Source: CAZYVU01 sp964651435 (lineage in GTDB: Bacteria; Desulfobacterota; Syntrophorhabdia; Syntrophorhabdales; CAYQXL01). Taken from it: 34,870 nt of DNA. Positions 14,818 through 22,228 of this stretch are shown here, in pieces. The translations under genes and the position numbers were made by a program. The stretch's first letter is position 1. Every line of letters begins with the position of its first letter. The notes beneath the pieces were generated by a model, which was not told the origin of the DNA, made no database searches, and saw only the letters and a program-made list of their open reading frames with translations. The DNA is taken from positions 1 through 34,870 of the forward strand of contig CAZYVU010000034.1 in the NCBI GenBank assembly GCA_964651435.1, written 5' to 3'.

Positions 14818-15279
14818 ATGAAATGCCCTCATTGCGACTACAACGAGACAAAGGTCCTTGACTCCCGCCTCAGCAAGGAGATGGACACGATCCGGCGGCG
14901 GCGGGAGTGCCTTAGCTGCGGCAAAAGGTTCACGACAGCCGAAAGGGTGGAGCTCGGCCTCCCCCTGGTGGTGAAAAAGGATGCCCGAAGGGAGGTCTTC
15001 GACGGCGGCAAGATACTGAACGGCCTGAAGAAGGCCTGCGAGAAGCGGCCTATAAGCATCGCCTCCATCGAGAAGGTGGTGTCGCGTATCGAGTACAATA
15101 TCGCCGAACGAGGCGATCGGGAGATCAAGAGCTCTGAAATCGGCGAGATGATCATGGAGGAGCTGAAAAGCCTTGACGAGGTGGCCTATGTACGGTTTGC
15201 CTCGGTCTATCGACAGTTTAAAGATATCAACGAATTTATGGATGAATTGAAGGGGTTGCTACTGCAAAAGGGGGTCTGA
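14818..15279 (+). CDS. nrdR: Transcriptional repressor NrdR
   Basis: A 153-residue NrdR, the nucleotide-sensing repressor of ribonucleotide reductase genes. It has the N-terminal zinc ribbon (C3, C6, C31, C34; the latter pair in CLSCGKRFTTAER) and the ATP-cone domain (about 49-139) starting VVKKDARREVFDGGKI. Length matches the family. Its stop overlaps the ribD ATG by one base, the common nrdR-ribD arrangement. I see no pair of NrdR boxes within this window, so its target genes are elsewhere. Confidence 0.97.
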   Translation: MKCPHCDYNETKVLDSRLSKEMDTIRRRRECLSCGKRFTTAERVELGLPLVVKKDARREVFDGGKILNGLKKACEKRPISIASIEKVVSRIEYNIAERGDREIKSSEIGEMIMEELKSLDEVAYVRFASVYRQFKDINEFMDELKGLLLQKGV

Positions 15280-16382
15280 TGCGGGAAGAAGAATATATGG
15301 ACAAGGCGCTCAGCCTGGCGAAGCGGGGTCTGGGACTTACTTCGCCGAACCCCATGGTGGGGGCGGTGCTGGTGCGGGGGCGGCAGATCATCGGACAGGG
15401 CTACCACAAGAAGGCCGGCCTGCCCCACGCCGAGGTGGTTGCCCTTGAATCGGCGAAGGAGGATGTAACGGGGGCCACCATGTTTGTCAATCTTGAACCC
15501 TGCAGCCATTGGGGAAAAACCCCGCCCTGCGTCCAAACCATCATCAAGGCGGGCATCCGAAAAGTGGTTGTGGCGATGACCGATCCCAACCCGCGGGTCA
15601 ACGGCAAGGGTGTTGATGCCTTGCGAAAAGCGGGCATCGAGGTGAAGGTCGGCCCCAGGGAGGCGGAGGCGAGACGGTTGAACGAGGCCTTTGTCACCTA
15701 CATGGAAAAGGGTAGGCCATTTTTCATCGCAAAGGCTGCGGTGAGCCTCGACGGCAAGATTGCGACGCGAAACCTTGATTCGAAGTGGATTTCCAATGAG
15801 GAATCGCGTACCCATGCCAGCCGGTTGCGTAGCGCTGTTGACGGCATTATGGTGGGCATCAACACGGTGGTGAGCGACAATCCGTTCCTCATCCCCAAGA
15901 TTCCTCATCCGAAAAAGTACCCCGTCAGGATTATTCTCGATTCGCGGCTTCGCATCCCCCTGACCAGCGAAATCGTGAAGACGGCCGAGAAGTACAAGAC
16001 GTGGATTTTTGCCGGGGAGAAGGCGCCGCAAGACAAGGAGATGAAGCTGAAAGAGTTCGGCGTAGACGTGGTGAGGGTGGCCGACGGGGACGGCGGCAGG
16101 CTTTCGTTGAACCAGATAGGCGGAGAGCTCCACAAAAGGCAGATACTCTCGGTGCTCGTTGAAGGCGGAGGCGAGATTCACAGCGCCTTTCTTACGGCGG
16201 GATTGGTCGATAAGGTCATCCTTTTCTTCGCGCCCATCATCATAGGCGGAAAGGCGGCTCTCAACCTTGTGGGCGGCAAGGGTGTCGACTTTCTTAAGAA
16301 CGCCCATCGCATCAACATTACGACACTGAAGCGGTTCAAAGAAGACATTTATATCGAGGGATATGTTCACAGGAATCATTGA
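15279..16382 (+). CDS. ribD: Bifunctional riboflavin deaminase/reductase RibD
   Basis: A 367-residue two-domain enzyme for the second and third steps of riboflavin synthesis. The N-terminal deaminase (about 1-145) has the zinc site H50 and E52 in PHAEVVAL with C75 and C84 in EPCSHWGKTPPC; the C-terminal reductase (about 146-365) begins FFIAKAAVSLDGKIAT and contains VLVEGGGEIHSAFL. Both domains look intact. The ATG overlaps the nrdR stop by one base and the 3' end overlaps ribE by 20 bases, leaving no room for an FMN riboswitch directly upstream. Confidence 0.97.
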   Translation: MREEEYMDKALSLAKRGLGLTSPNPMVGAVLVRGRQIIGQGYHKKAGLPHAEVVALESAKEDVTGATMFVNLEPCSHWGKTPPCVQTIIKAGIRKVVVAMTDPNPRVNGKGVDALRKAGIEVKVGPREAEARRLNEAFVTYMEKGRPFFIAKAAVSLDGKIATRNLDSKWISNEESRTHASRLRSAVDGIMVGINTVVSDNPFLIPKIPHPKKYPVRIILDSRLRIPLTSEIVKTAEKYKTWIFAGEKAPQDKEMKLKEFGVDVVRVADGDGGRLSLNQIGGELHKRQILSVLVEGGGEIHSAFLTAGLVDKVILFFAPIIIGGKAALNLVGGKGVDFLKNAHRINITTLKRFKEDIYIEGYVHRNH

Positions 16383-17010
16383 AGATATCGGAACGATCGC
16401 AGGGATTGAAAAGGAAAGCGGAAAGTGGACCTTCGCGGTCCGCACTGTTTTTGAACCCGGCGGACTGGCGATCGGTGACAGTGTGGCCGTTGACGGTGTC
16501 TGCCTGACGGCGACCAATGTGGGGCCTAACCTTTTCCGTGCCCACGCGTCGCTGGAAACCCTCAACGTGACGACGCTAAAGGAAAAGAGGCCGGGGGCGC
16601 GGGTCAACGTTGAGCGGGCCCTGCGGGCCGATGGAAGGCTCGGCGGCCACATCGTCATGGGCCATGTGGACGGCGTCGGTGTCATAGCAGACCTCGGGCA
16701 GGCGGGCGACTCGATACGGATCACCGTCCGGGTGCCTGACGAAATATCCAAATATATCGTGAAGAAAGGGTCTGTTGCCATAGACGGAATAAGCTTGACA
16801 GTGAACGATCAAAGTGATAATAGATTTTCCGTTAACGTAATTCCCTTTACCGCCTCACAAACCACACTTACCGAAAAAGCCTTACGGGACAGGGTAAACA
16901 TAGAGACGGACATCATAGGGAGATATATCGAAAGTTTTCTTCGGAATGATGGGAAGAAGGGGATAGACATGGAATTTCTTGCAGCACACGGATACGTGAA
17001 GGGAGACTGA
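16363..17010 (+). CDS. ribE: Riboflavin synthase, alpha subunit
   Basis: A 215-residue riboflavin synthase, which dismutates two lumazine molecules to riboflavin and the pyrimidine precursor. It is built of two lumazine-binding repeats (about 1-97 and 98-197), the first opening with MFTGIIEDIG and both carrying the GDSVAVDGVCLT or GSVAIDGISLTV signature. The ATG lies 20 bases inside ribD, indicating coupled translation. The gene is called ribC in some organisms. Confidence 0.96.
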   Translation: MFTGIIEDIGTIAGIEKESGKWTFAVRTVFEPGGLAIGDSVAVDGVCLTATNVGPNLFRAHASLETLNVTTLKEKRPGARVNVERALRADGRLGGHIVMGHVDGVGVIADLGQAGDSIRITVRVPDEISKYIVKKGSVAIDGISLTVNDQSDNRFSVNVIPFTASQTTLTEKALRDRVNIETDIIGRYIESFLRNDGKKGIDMEFLAAHGYVKGD

Positions 17011-17013
17011 GCT

Positions 17014-18219
17014 TTGCCTATATCAAGCATTGAGGACGTTCTACAGGACGTCCGACAGGGAAAAATGGTGATCCTCATCGACGATGAGGATCGGGAAAAT
17101 GAAGGCGACGTCATGATCGCCGCGGAGAAGGTGACGCCCGAGGCGATCACGTTTATGGCCCGCTATGCCTGCGGCCTCATCTGCCTGTCCCTTGCGGAGG
17201 AGCGCGTAAAGGCGCTTGACCTGCCCCTTATGGTGCAGGACAACACGTCGGCGCACAAGACGGCCTTCACCGTCTCCATAGAGGCGAAAGAGGGTGTCAC
17301 GACAGGGATTTCGGCCTATGACAGGGCGCGGACGGTGCAGGTGGCCATCGATGACCGTTCGGGACCTCAGGACCTGGCGCGGCCGGGCCACATATTTCCG
17401 CTCATGGCCAGAAACGGCGGCGTGCTTTTCAGGGTAGGGCACACGGAGGCATCCCTCGATCTCGCGCGCCTGGCCGGTCTGAAACCGGCCGGCGTTATCT
17501 GTGAGATCATGAAGGAGGACGGCACGATGGCGCGGCTGCCCGATCTCGAGGTCTTTGCCGAGCAGCACGGCCTCAAGATAGCCACCATCGCCGACCTGAT
17601 AAAGTACCGCACAAAGAACGAAAAGCTCGTTCGGCGTGTCGCCGAAACACGCATTCCCTCGCGCTTCGGAGGCGAGTTCCGGCTCATCGGCTACGACAAC
17701 GATGTGGATAAGAAGACCCATCTTGCATTGGTGAAGGGCGACATTACGGCCGATGATGTGGTCCTTGTGCGTGTTCACTCGGAGTGCTTTACGGGGGATG
17801 TGCTCGGGTCGCTCCGGTGCGACTGCGGCGAACAGCTCCGCATGGCCCTCGATATGATCGGCGAGGAAGGGAAGGGCGTGTTCCTCTACATGCGGCAGGA
17901 GGGCCGGGGGATAGGGCTCATCAACAAGATCAGGGCCTACAACCTTCAGGATTGCGGTCACGACACCGTAGAGGCCAACCTTGCCTTAGGCTTCTCGCCT
18001 GACCTAAGGGATTACGGCATAGGGGCACAGATTCTCCGCGATATCGGCGTCAGAAAAATGCGGCTTCTTACGAACAACCCCCGCAAGATTAAGGGGCTCG
18101 AAGGCTACGGGCTGACGATCGTCGAACGGGTTCCCATCGAGATGTCGCCCCGCCAGGAAAATATAGCCTACCTCAAGACCAAGCAAGAGAAGCTTGGCCA
18201 TATTCTCAACAACCTGTGA
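17014..18219 (+). CDS. ribBA: Bifunctional RibBA: DHBP synthase and GTP cyclohydrolase II
   Basis: A 401-residue fusion providing both entry substrates of the pathway: 3,4-dihydroxy-2-butanone 4-phosphate from ribulose 5-phosphate (residues about 1-203, with DDEDRENEGD at 23-32) and the GTP ring-opening product (about 205-400). The second half has the zinc cysteines C258, C269 and C271 in HSECFTGDVLGSLRCDCGEQ and the RQEGRGIGL loop. The start is TTG at 17014, with GGGAG 8 nt upstream; no better start lies before the conserved N-terminus. It is 3 nt after ribE, and its last bases touch the ribH leader. Confidence 0.96.
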   Translation: MPISSIEDVLQDVRQGKMVILIDDEDRENEGDVMIAAEKVTPEAITFMARYACGLICLSLAEERVKALDLPLMVQDNTSAHKTAFTVSIEAKEGVTTGISAYDRARTVQVAIDDRSGPQDLARPGHIFPLMARNGGVLFRVGHTEASLDLARLAGLKPAGVICEIMKEDGTMARLPDLEVFAEQHGLKIATIADLIKYRTKNEKLVRRVAETRIPSRFGGEFRLIGYDNDVDKKTHLALVKGDITADDVVLVRVHSECFTGDVLGSLRCDCGEQLRMALDMIGEEGKGVFLYMRQEGRGIGLINKIRAYNLQDCGHDTVEANLALGFSPDLRDYGIGAQILRDIGVRKMRLLTNNPRKIKGLEGYGLTIVERVPIEMSPRQENIAYLKTKQEKLGHILNNL

Positions 18220-18227
18220 GGCCCATC

Positions 18228-18716
18228 ATGGTACACGAAGGTAAACTAATCGGGAAGGGATTCAGGTTCGCAATCGTCGTGAGCAGATTCAACAGCTTCA
18301 TTACCGAGCGCCTTCTTGAAGGGGCCCTCGACGCCCTGAAGCGCCATGGCGTGGAGGATGGGTCCATAGATATCTACAAGGTGCCGGGTGCCTTCGAGAT
18401 TCCGCTGGTTGCCAAGCTGGCGGCCGGAAAGAAGGGTGTAGACGGCGTAATCTGCCTGGGCGCCGTGATCAAGGGCGCAACGCCCCATTTTCAGTATGTG
18501 GCGGCCGAGGTCTCCAAGGGAATAGCGCAGATGTCCCTGGAGGAGGGGAAGCCCATTGCCTTTGGCGTCATCACCAGCGATTCCCTCGAGCAGGCCATCG
18601 AGCGAGCCGGCAGCAAATCGGGCAACAAGGGCTATGATGCCGCCATGTCTGCCATCGAGATGGTCAATCTCTTAAAGGAAAGTGAGCTGTGCGGCGAAGA
18701 AAGGCCAGGGAATTAG
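18228..18716 (+). CDS. ribH: 6,7-dimethyl-8-ribityllumazine synthase
   Basis: A 162-residue lumazine synthase joining the two branches of riboflavin synthesis; family members assemble into pentamers or 60-subunit shells. Signatures are FAIVVSRFNSFIT (14-26), VPGAFEIPL (52-60), and GATPHFQYV with the catalytic H87. I chose ATG 18228 because GAGG lies 6 nt upstream; an in-frame GTG at 18216 that overlaps the ribBA stop would add four residues but has no ribosome site. Its 3' end overlaps nusB by 28 bases. Confidence 0.96.
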   Translation: MVHEGKLIGKGFRFAIVVSRFNSFITERLLEGALDALKRHGVEDGSIDIYKVPGAFEIPLVAKLAAGKKGVDGVICLGAVIKGATPHFQYVAAEVSKGIAQMSLEEGKPIAFGVITSDSLEQAIERAGSKSGNKGYDAAMSAIEMVNLLKESELCGEERPGN

Positions 18717-19114
18717 CTTTACGCATGCTTTACCAGATGGAAACCAACGGTGAGGACCCGGAGCTGGCCCTCCTCGCATACTGTCAATCCTTTCCCTACC
18801 AACAGCCCGTCATCGATTACACGAAGGTGCTGCTCGGAGGGGTGAGGCGCTACAAGGAGCAGATTGATGCCTGGGTGGCAGCGGCGAGCGAGCACTGGCG
18901 CCCGGGCCGGATCACATACGTGGACAGGAATATCCTTCGCATAGGCGCCTATGAAATGCTTTTTTCCCAGGACGTACCCGTAAAGGTAGCCATCGACGAG
19001 GCCATTGAGCTCGGCAAAAAATATGGAAGTGAAGACTCCAGGGAATTTATCAATGGCGTCCTGGACAAGATTATGAGAGACCACTACCAAAAGGAGGCGC
19101 AAGGCAACCTATGA
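18689..19114 (+). CDS. nusB: Transcription antitermination factor NusB
   Basis: A 141-residue all-helical NusB, which with NusE (S10) binds boxA RNA in rRNA antitermination. It opens with the typical arginine-rich RRRKARELALRMLYQME (2-18) and ends with the conserved DRNILRIGAYEML and AIDEAIELGKKYGSEDSREFINGVLDKI segments (the latter two in the last 60 residues). It starts at GTG inside ribH with GGAAAG upstream. The ribH-nusB order is widely conserved. Its stop overlaps the ilvE ATG by 4 nt. Confidence 0.97.
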   Translation: MRRRKARELALRMLYQMETNGEDPELALLAYCQSFPYQQPVIDYTKVLLGGVRRYKEQIDAWVAAASEHWRPGRITYVDRNILRIGAYEMLFSQDVPVKVAIDEAIELGKKYGSEDSREFINGVLDKIMRDHYQKEAQGNL

Positions 19115-20022
19115 TAGCTGACAAGATCTGGATGGATGGCAAGTTTGTGCCATGGAACGAGGCAATGATACACGTTACAACGCATACGCTCCATTACGGA
19201 GTGGGCGCCTTCGAGGGTATACGGTGCTACAAGTGCCACGACGGGCGCAGCGCCATATTTATGCTCGCCGAGCATATAGACCGGCTCTTTGATTCCTGCC
19301 ACATCATGCAGCTCGAGATACCCTTCTCAAAAGAAGAGCTCATCGATGTCTGCAAGGAGATCGTGCGGGTCAATAATTTCGAGGAATGCTACATCCGCCC
19401 CATCGTCTATATGGGAGACAGCCAGCTCGGCCTTTACGTGAAGGATTTCAAGGTTAAGGTGGCCGTCATAAGCTGGGTGTGGGGCGCCTATCTGGGCGAC
19501 GAAGGCCTCATGAACGGCATACGGGCCAAGGTCTCGTCATTCATGCGTCATCACGTCGATTCCTGCATGACCAAGGGAAAGATATGCGGCCACTACGTCA
19601 ACTCCATACTTGCCCGCAGAGAGGCCATGACGGCGGGCTACGATGAGGCTATCATGCTCGATACGGAGGGCTACGTCTCCGAGGCCAGCGGAGAGAACGT
19701 CTTTATGGTGCGGAAGGGTAAGATCAAGACGACACCTTTGACCTCCATCCTGCCGGGCATTACACGACACGCAGTGATGCAGCTCGCAACGGATATCGGC
19801 TACGAGGTGAAGGAAGAGCGTTTCACCCGGGATGAAATGTACATAGCCGATGAAGTCTTTTTCACCGGCACGGCCGCTGAGGTTACGCCCATACGGGAGA
19901 TCGACGGACGGCGGATCGGACTGGGAAAGCCCGGCCACATCACGTCGAGGCTCCAGAACACCTTTTTTGACGTGGCACGGGGAGTCTTCCCCGAATACCA
20001 CCCCTGGCTCACCTACCTGTAA
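19111..20022 (+). CDS. ilvE: Branched-chain amino acid aminotransferase
   Basis: A 303-residue class IV PLP aminotransferase doing the last step of valine, leucine and isoleucine synthesis. It has HTLHYGVGAFEGIRCY (25-40), R/Y residues for carboxylate binding, the Schiff-base lysine K157 in KGKICGHYVNS, and EASGENVFMV followed by TSILPGITR and the FFTGTAAEVTPI loop. The GHYVNSxLA block favours a branched-chain enzyme over D-amino-acid or aminodeoxychorismate family members. ATGA overlap with nusB. The citramalate synthase and aspartate kinase encoded at 31-33.9 kb feed the same amino acid family. Confidence 0.94.
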   Translation: MIADKIWMDGKFVPWNEAMIHVTTHTLHYGVGAFEGIRCYKCHDGRSAIFMLAEHIDRLFDSCHIMQLEIPFSKEELIDVCKEIVRVNNFEECYIRPIVYMGDSQLGLYVKDFKVKVAVISWVWGAYLGDEGLMNGIRAKVSSFMRHHVDSCMTKGKICGHYVNSILARREAMTAGYDEAIMLDTEGYVSEASGENVFMVRKGKIKTTPLTSILPGITRHAVMQLATDIGYEVKEERFTRDEMYIADEVFFTGTAAEVTPIREIDGRRIGLGKPGHITSRLQNTFFDVARGVFPEYHPWLTYL

Positions 20023-20038
20023 GGCAGCATCACAGACG

Positions 20039-20070
20039 GCGCCGGGGCGGCCTTTTACCTGCTCCGGCGC
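20039..20070 (+). other. Stem-loop between ilvE and the NYN-domain gene
   Basis: GCGCCGGGGC (20039-20048) and GCTCCGGCGC (20061-20070) can form a 10-bp stem with one G-U pair and a 12-nt loop. No U-run follows and the next ATG is only 13 nt away, so it is not a classical terminator. It might dampen translation of the downstream gene, whose own ribosome site is weak. Confidence 0.35.
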
Positions 20071-20083
20071 GGATACCCCATAC

Positions 20084-20593
20084 ATGACACACTTCGTCAT
20101 CGACGGATACAACTTCATGAAAAGGACCGCAGGGCCGGACCCCGGCCTTGACTCAGACCTGGAAGGTCAGAGGAGGAGGGTCCTCGACAGGCTTGCGCGC
20201 CTAAAGGGCGTGGGCGGAGGCAGGATGACCGTTGTCTTCGACGCCTACAACAGCTTTTCTCTGGGCAGGCAGAGGGCGAACCACAGGGGTATCGACGTCC
20301 TCTTTTCGAGGGAGAACGAGACGGCCGACGACGTGATCATCGGATGGATCCGGGAGAGAAAGGGAGGCATGGTGGTCGTCACCTCGGACAGGGCCATTCT
20401 TGACGAGGCGAAGCGCTGCGGCGTGCCGTTTTTGACGCCATCGGGTTTGGAACAGCGGTTGGCTGCGGCTGCGGGCCGGGAAGGCGTCGAAGAGGAAGAG
20501 GAGCGCCGGACGGACAAGCGCGGCAACCCCCGAAAGCTTCCGAAAAAGGTCAGAAGGGCGGTCAGGATACTGAAGAAGGAGCATAGCGGATAG
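20084..20593 (+). CDS. YacP-like NYN domain protein (PIN-fold RNase)
   Basis: A 169-residue NYN (YacP/Rae1-like) protein. The start FVIDGYNFM is the family hallmark, with conserved acidic residues in VVFDAYN (47-53 region), the NETADDVIIGWI helix and VVTSDRAILDEAK, together forming the PIN-like metal site. The Bacillus relative Rae1 is a ribosome-dependent endoribonuclease; that activity is not assured here. The C-terminus has an acidic run (EEEEER) followed by a lysine-rich tail. ATG at 20084 is the first start before the conserved motif; longer in-frame readings run into ilvE. Ribosome site weak. Confidence 0.85.
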   Translation: MTHFVIDGYNFMKRTAGPDPGLDSDLEGQRRRVLDRLARLKGVGGGRMTVVFDAYNSFSLGRQRANHRGIDVLFSRENETADDVIIGWIRERKGGMVVVTSDRAILDEAKRCGVPFLTPSGLEQRLAAAAGREGVEEEEERRTDKRGNPRKLPKKVRRAVRILKKEHSG

Positions 20594-20632
20594 GGACGGG
20601 TTCGGACGGGCTGCCGGACAAGGAGCGAGAAG

Positions 20633-21298
20633 ATGCTGGTACGAGACATTATGTCTTCCAATGTTGTAACCATCCCCAGCGATACCTATGTGCTTGATGC
20701 GGAGCGGACCATGGAGTCCCACAAGATCAGCCGGCTTCCGGTGGTGGAAGAGGGAAGGCTTGTCGGAATCGTCACGAAGGACGACATCCTGAAGGCAAGT
20801 CCTTCGGCCGCGACGCCCTACAATCAGCGCCAGCTTTTCTACCTCATGTCGAAACTTACGGTCAAAGAGATCATGAAGACGAGGGTCCTTACCATATCGC
20901 CTGATGAAACGATCGAAAAGGCCGTCACGGTGGCCCAAGAGAATAAAATAGGAAGCATGCCGGTGGTCGTCGAGGGGGACCGCATCGTCGGCATCATTAC
21001 GACAACGGATGTCTTCTACAAAATTCTGAACCCCCTCCTGGGGATCGGGGAGCCGGGGAGGCGGATCATGATCCACGACGCGGTGAAGGAAGGCCGCATT
21101 TCCGAGGTCGTGCAGCAGGTTCAGGGTGCGGGAGCGCGCGTCAAGAGCCTATGGATACCCCAGGACGGAAGGCTTGCCCTTGTGCTTCACCTGGATACGG
21201 ACGATCTGTCGGCTGTGCTGGCTGCACTGGAACAAAAAGGATTCACGGTGTCGCTGCGCGATCACTCGGCCTTTCCTATCCACTCCCCCACGTTCTGA
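20633..21298 (+). CDS. CBS-domain pair protein with C-terminal ACT-like region (AcuB-like)
   Basis: A 221-residue soluble protein with two CBS motifs (about 1-55 and 74-133), each beginning V(R/K)(D/E)IM and ending VGI(V/I)T, followed by an ACT-like region (about 140-215). CBS pairs bind adenosyl ligands such as AMP, ATP or SAM and regulate attached or partner proteins. The layout resembles AcuB of Bacillus, but the acetoin link is not implied; the ligand is unknown. AAGGAG lies 8 nt before the ATG. The last 37 bases overlap the opposite-strand flavoprotein gene. Confidence 0.85.
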   Translation: MLVRDIMSSNVVTIPSDTYVLDAERTMESHKISRLPVVEEGRLVGIVTKDDILKASPSAATPYNQRQLFYLMSKLTVKEIMKTRVLTISPDETIEKAVTVAQENKIGSMPVVVEGDRIVGIITTTDVFYKILNPLLGIGEPGRRIMIHDAVKEGRISEVVQQVQGAGARVKSLWIPQDGRLALVLHLDTDDLSAVLAALEQKGFTVSLRDHSAFPIHSPTF

Positions 21299-22089
21299 TA
21301 GGGCCGGAGGGCGCGAATCGTCTCCCGCTGTTTTTCGAGAAAGGTCTGTTTCATACCCTGAAGCCACTTTTTGTGGAGCATCATATGATCGGGCGTTCCG
21401 AATATGGGGCCTGCCGCCACCTTGGTCCGCCGCTTGCCGTCAAACCTGAAGCTCCCGTGACAGTTTGTGCAGATGAGCGTTTCGCCGGCCATTCTGACGA
21501 TGTCACACCCGCAGTAAGGGCACCCCTGCCCGTCTTTCCGTTCCTTTGTGTCGAAGAGCGCCTCGGCGCACCTGCCCATGATGCGGAGGTTGTCGGGGGT
21601 TGAAAGAATCTCTCCCGGAATGGATGCCTTAAGGTAGGCATGCGCTCGAATGCGAAGCCCCCACCAGGATGCCAGGTTCATCATCGTTTGTGAGGCCGTT
21701 CCCACCCTATCCTCAATGCCGAAGATCGTGGCCAGCACGCATGGTTTGCCGAAGGTGCGGCTAAGGTAAGGGTAGAAAAGGAAGCCCCTGTCGAGGACGG
21801 CCTTGAAGATGCTGTTGGCACCGAGAAAGTAGACGGGCGTGGCCATGATGACGGCGTCGGCCTCTGCAACCTGAGCGAGGAGGAAGTCCACATCATCTTT
21901 GTGCGGGCACGTCTGGTCGAGAATACACCGGTAACAGCCCCGGCACGGCATAATGGACAGGGAGGGCATGCGGATGAGGCGAAGCGTGTGCTCCACGTTC
22001 ACATTTCGCGATACTTCTTTGATGAATACTTCGCAGTTCCCCAGCCTGCGTGGTGAGCCGACGAGGCCCAGGATCTTTTTCGGCGTCAT
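21262..22089 (-). CDS. Flavodoxin-fold NAD(P)H-dependent FMN reductase family protein with cysteine motifs and C-terminal zinc ribbon
   Basis: A 275-residue iron-sulfur-flavoprotein-like member of the NADPH-dependent FMN reductase family. The FMN phosphate loop is GSPRRLGNCE (11-20). A cysteine cluster CRGCYRC plus C61 (C49, C52, C55, C61) resembles the 4Fe-4S site of iron-sulfur flavoproteins; ATPVYFLGANS (83-93) follows. The C-terminal extension carries CPYC and CTNC (C190, C193, C207, C210), a likely zinc ribbon or rubredoxin-like site, unusual for the family. It is the only complete minus-strand gene, has AAGGAG 8 nt before its ATG, and converges on and overlaps the CBS gene. The electron partner is unknown. 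Confidence 0.88.
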   Translation of the reverse strand: MTPKKILGLVGSPRRLGNCEVFIKEVSRNVNVEHTLRLIRMPSLSIMPCRGCYRCILDQTCPHKDDVDFLLAQVAEADAVIMATPVYFLGANSIFKAVLDRGFLFYPYLSRTFGKPCVLATIFGIEDRVGTASQTMMNLASWWGLRIRAHAYLKASIPGEILSTPDNLRIMGRCAEALFDTKERKDGQGCPYCGCDIVRMAGETLICTNCHGSFRFDGKRRTKVAAGPIFGTPDHMMLHKKWLQGMKQTFLEKQRETIRALRPYQNVGEWIGKAE

Positions 22090-22151
22090 GGTCTATGCTC
22101 CTTAGTGTCATATAAGGCAATTCTTTCACAGGTTCTCAAGCGTTACCGATC

Positions 22152-22164
22152 CGGAAATTTTCCG
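22152..22164. promoter_or_regulatory. Short perfect palindrome in the divergent flavoprotein/HD-protein promoter region
   Basis: CGGAAA and TTTCCG flank a single central T within the 139-bp gap between the two divergent start codons. Ten bases further, TATACT on the minus strand (22174-22179) is a candidate -10 for the flavoprotein, though its -35 is poor. The palindrome could be an operator; short AT-containing palindromes also occur by chance. Confidence 0.3.
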
Positions 22165-22188
22165 AAGCGAGAAAGTATACCATGTCCG

Positions 22189-22217
22189 TTGCTAAAGGGC
22201 ACCCGTGCTGCTAAGAT
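22189..22217 (+). promoter_or_regulatory. Possible promoter for the HD-domain gene
   Basis: TTGCTA (22189-22194) and TAAGAT (22212-22217) are separated by 17 bp, each matching four of six consensus bases. The start point would fall about 5 nt before the ATG at 22229, for which no Shine-Dalgarno is visible, so the message may be nearly leaderless. Alternatively translation begins at the ATG at 22256. Confidence 0.3.
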
Positions 22218-22228
22218 AAATACTATCC

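Noticed and set aside
15207..16781. Minus-strand frame of 524 codons
   Set aside because: Lies opposite ribD and ribE and spans three gene boundaries; no protein family features.
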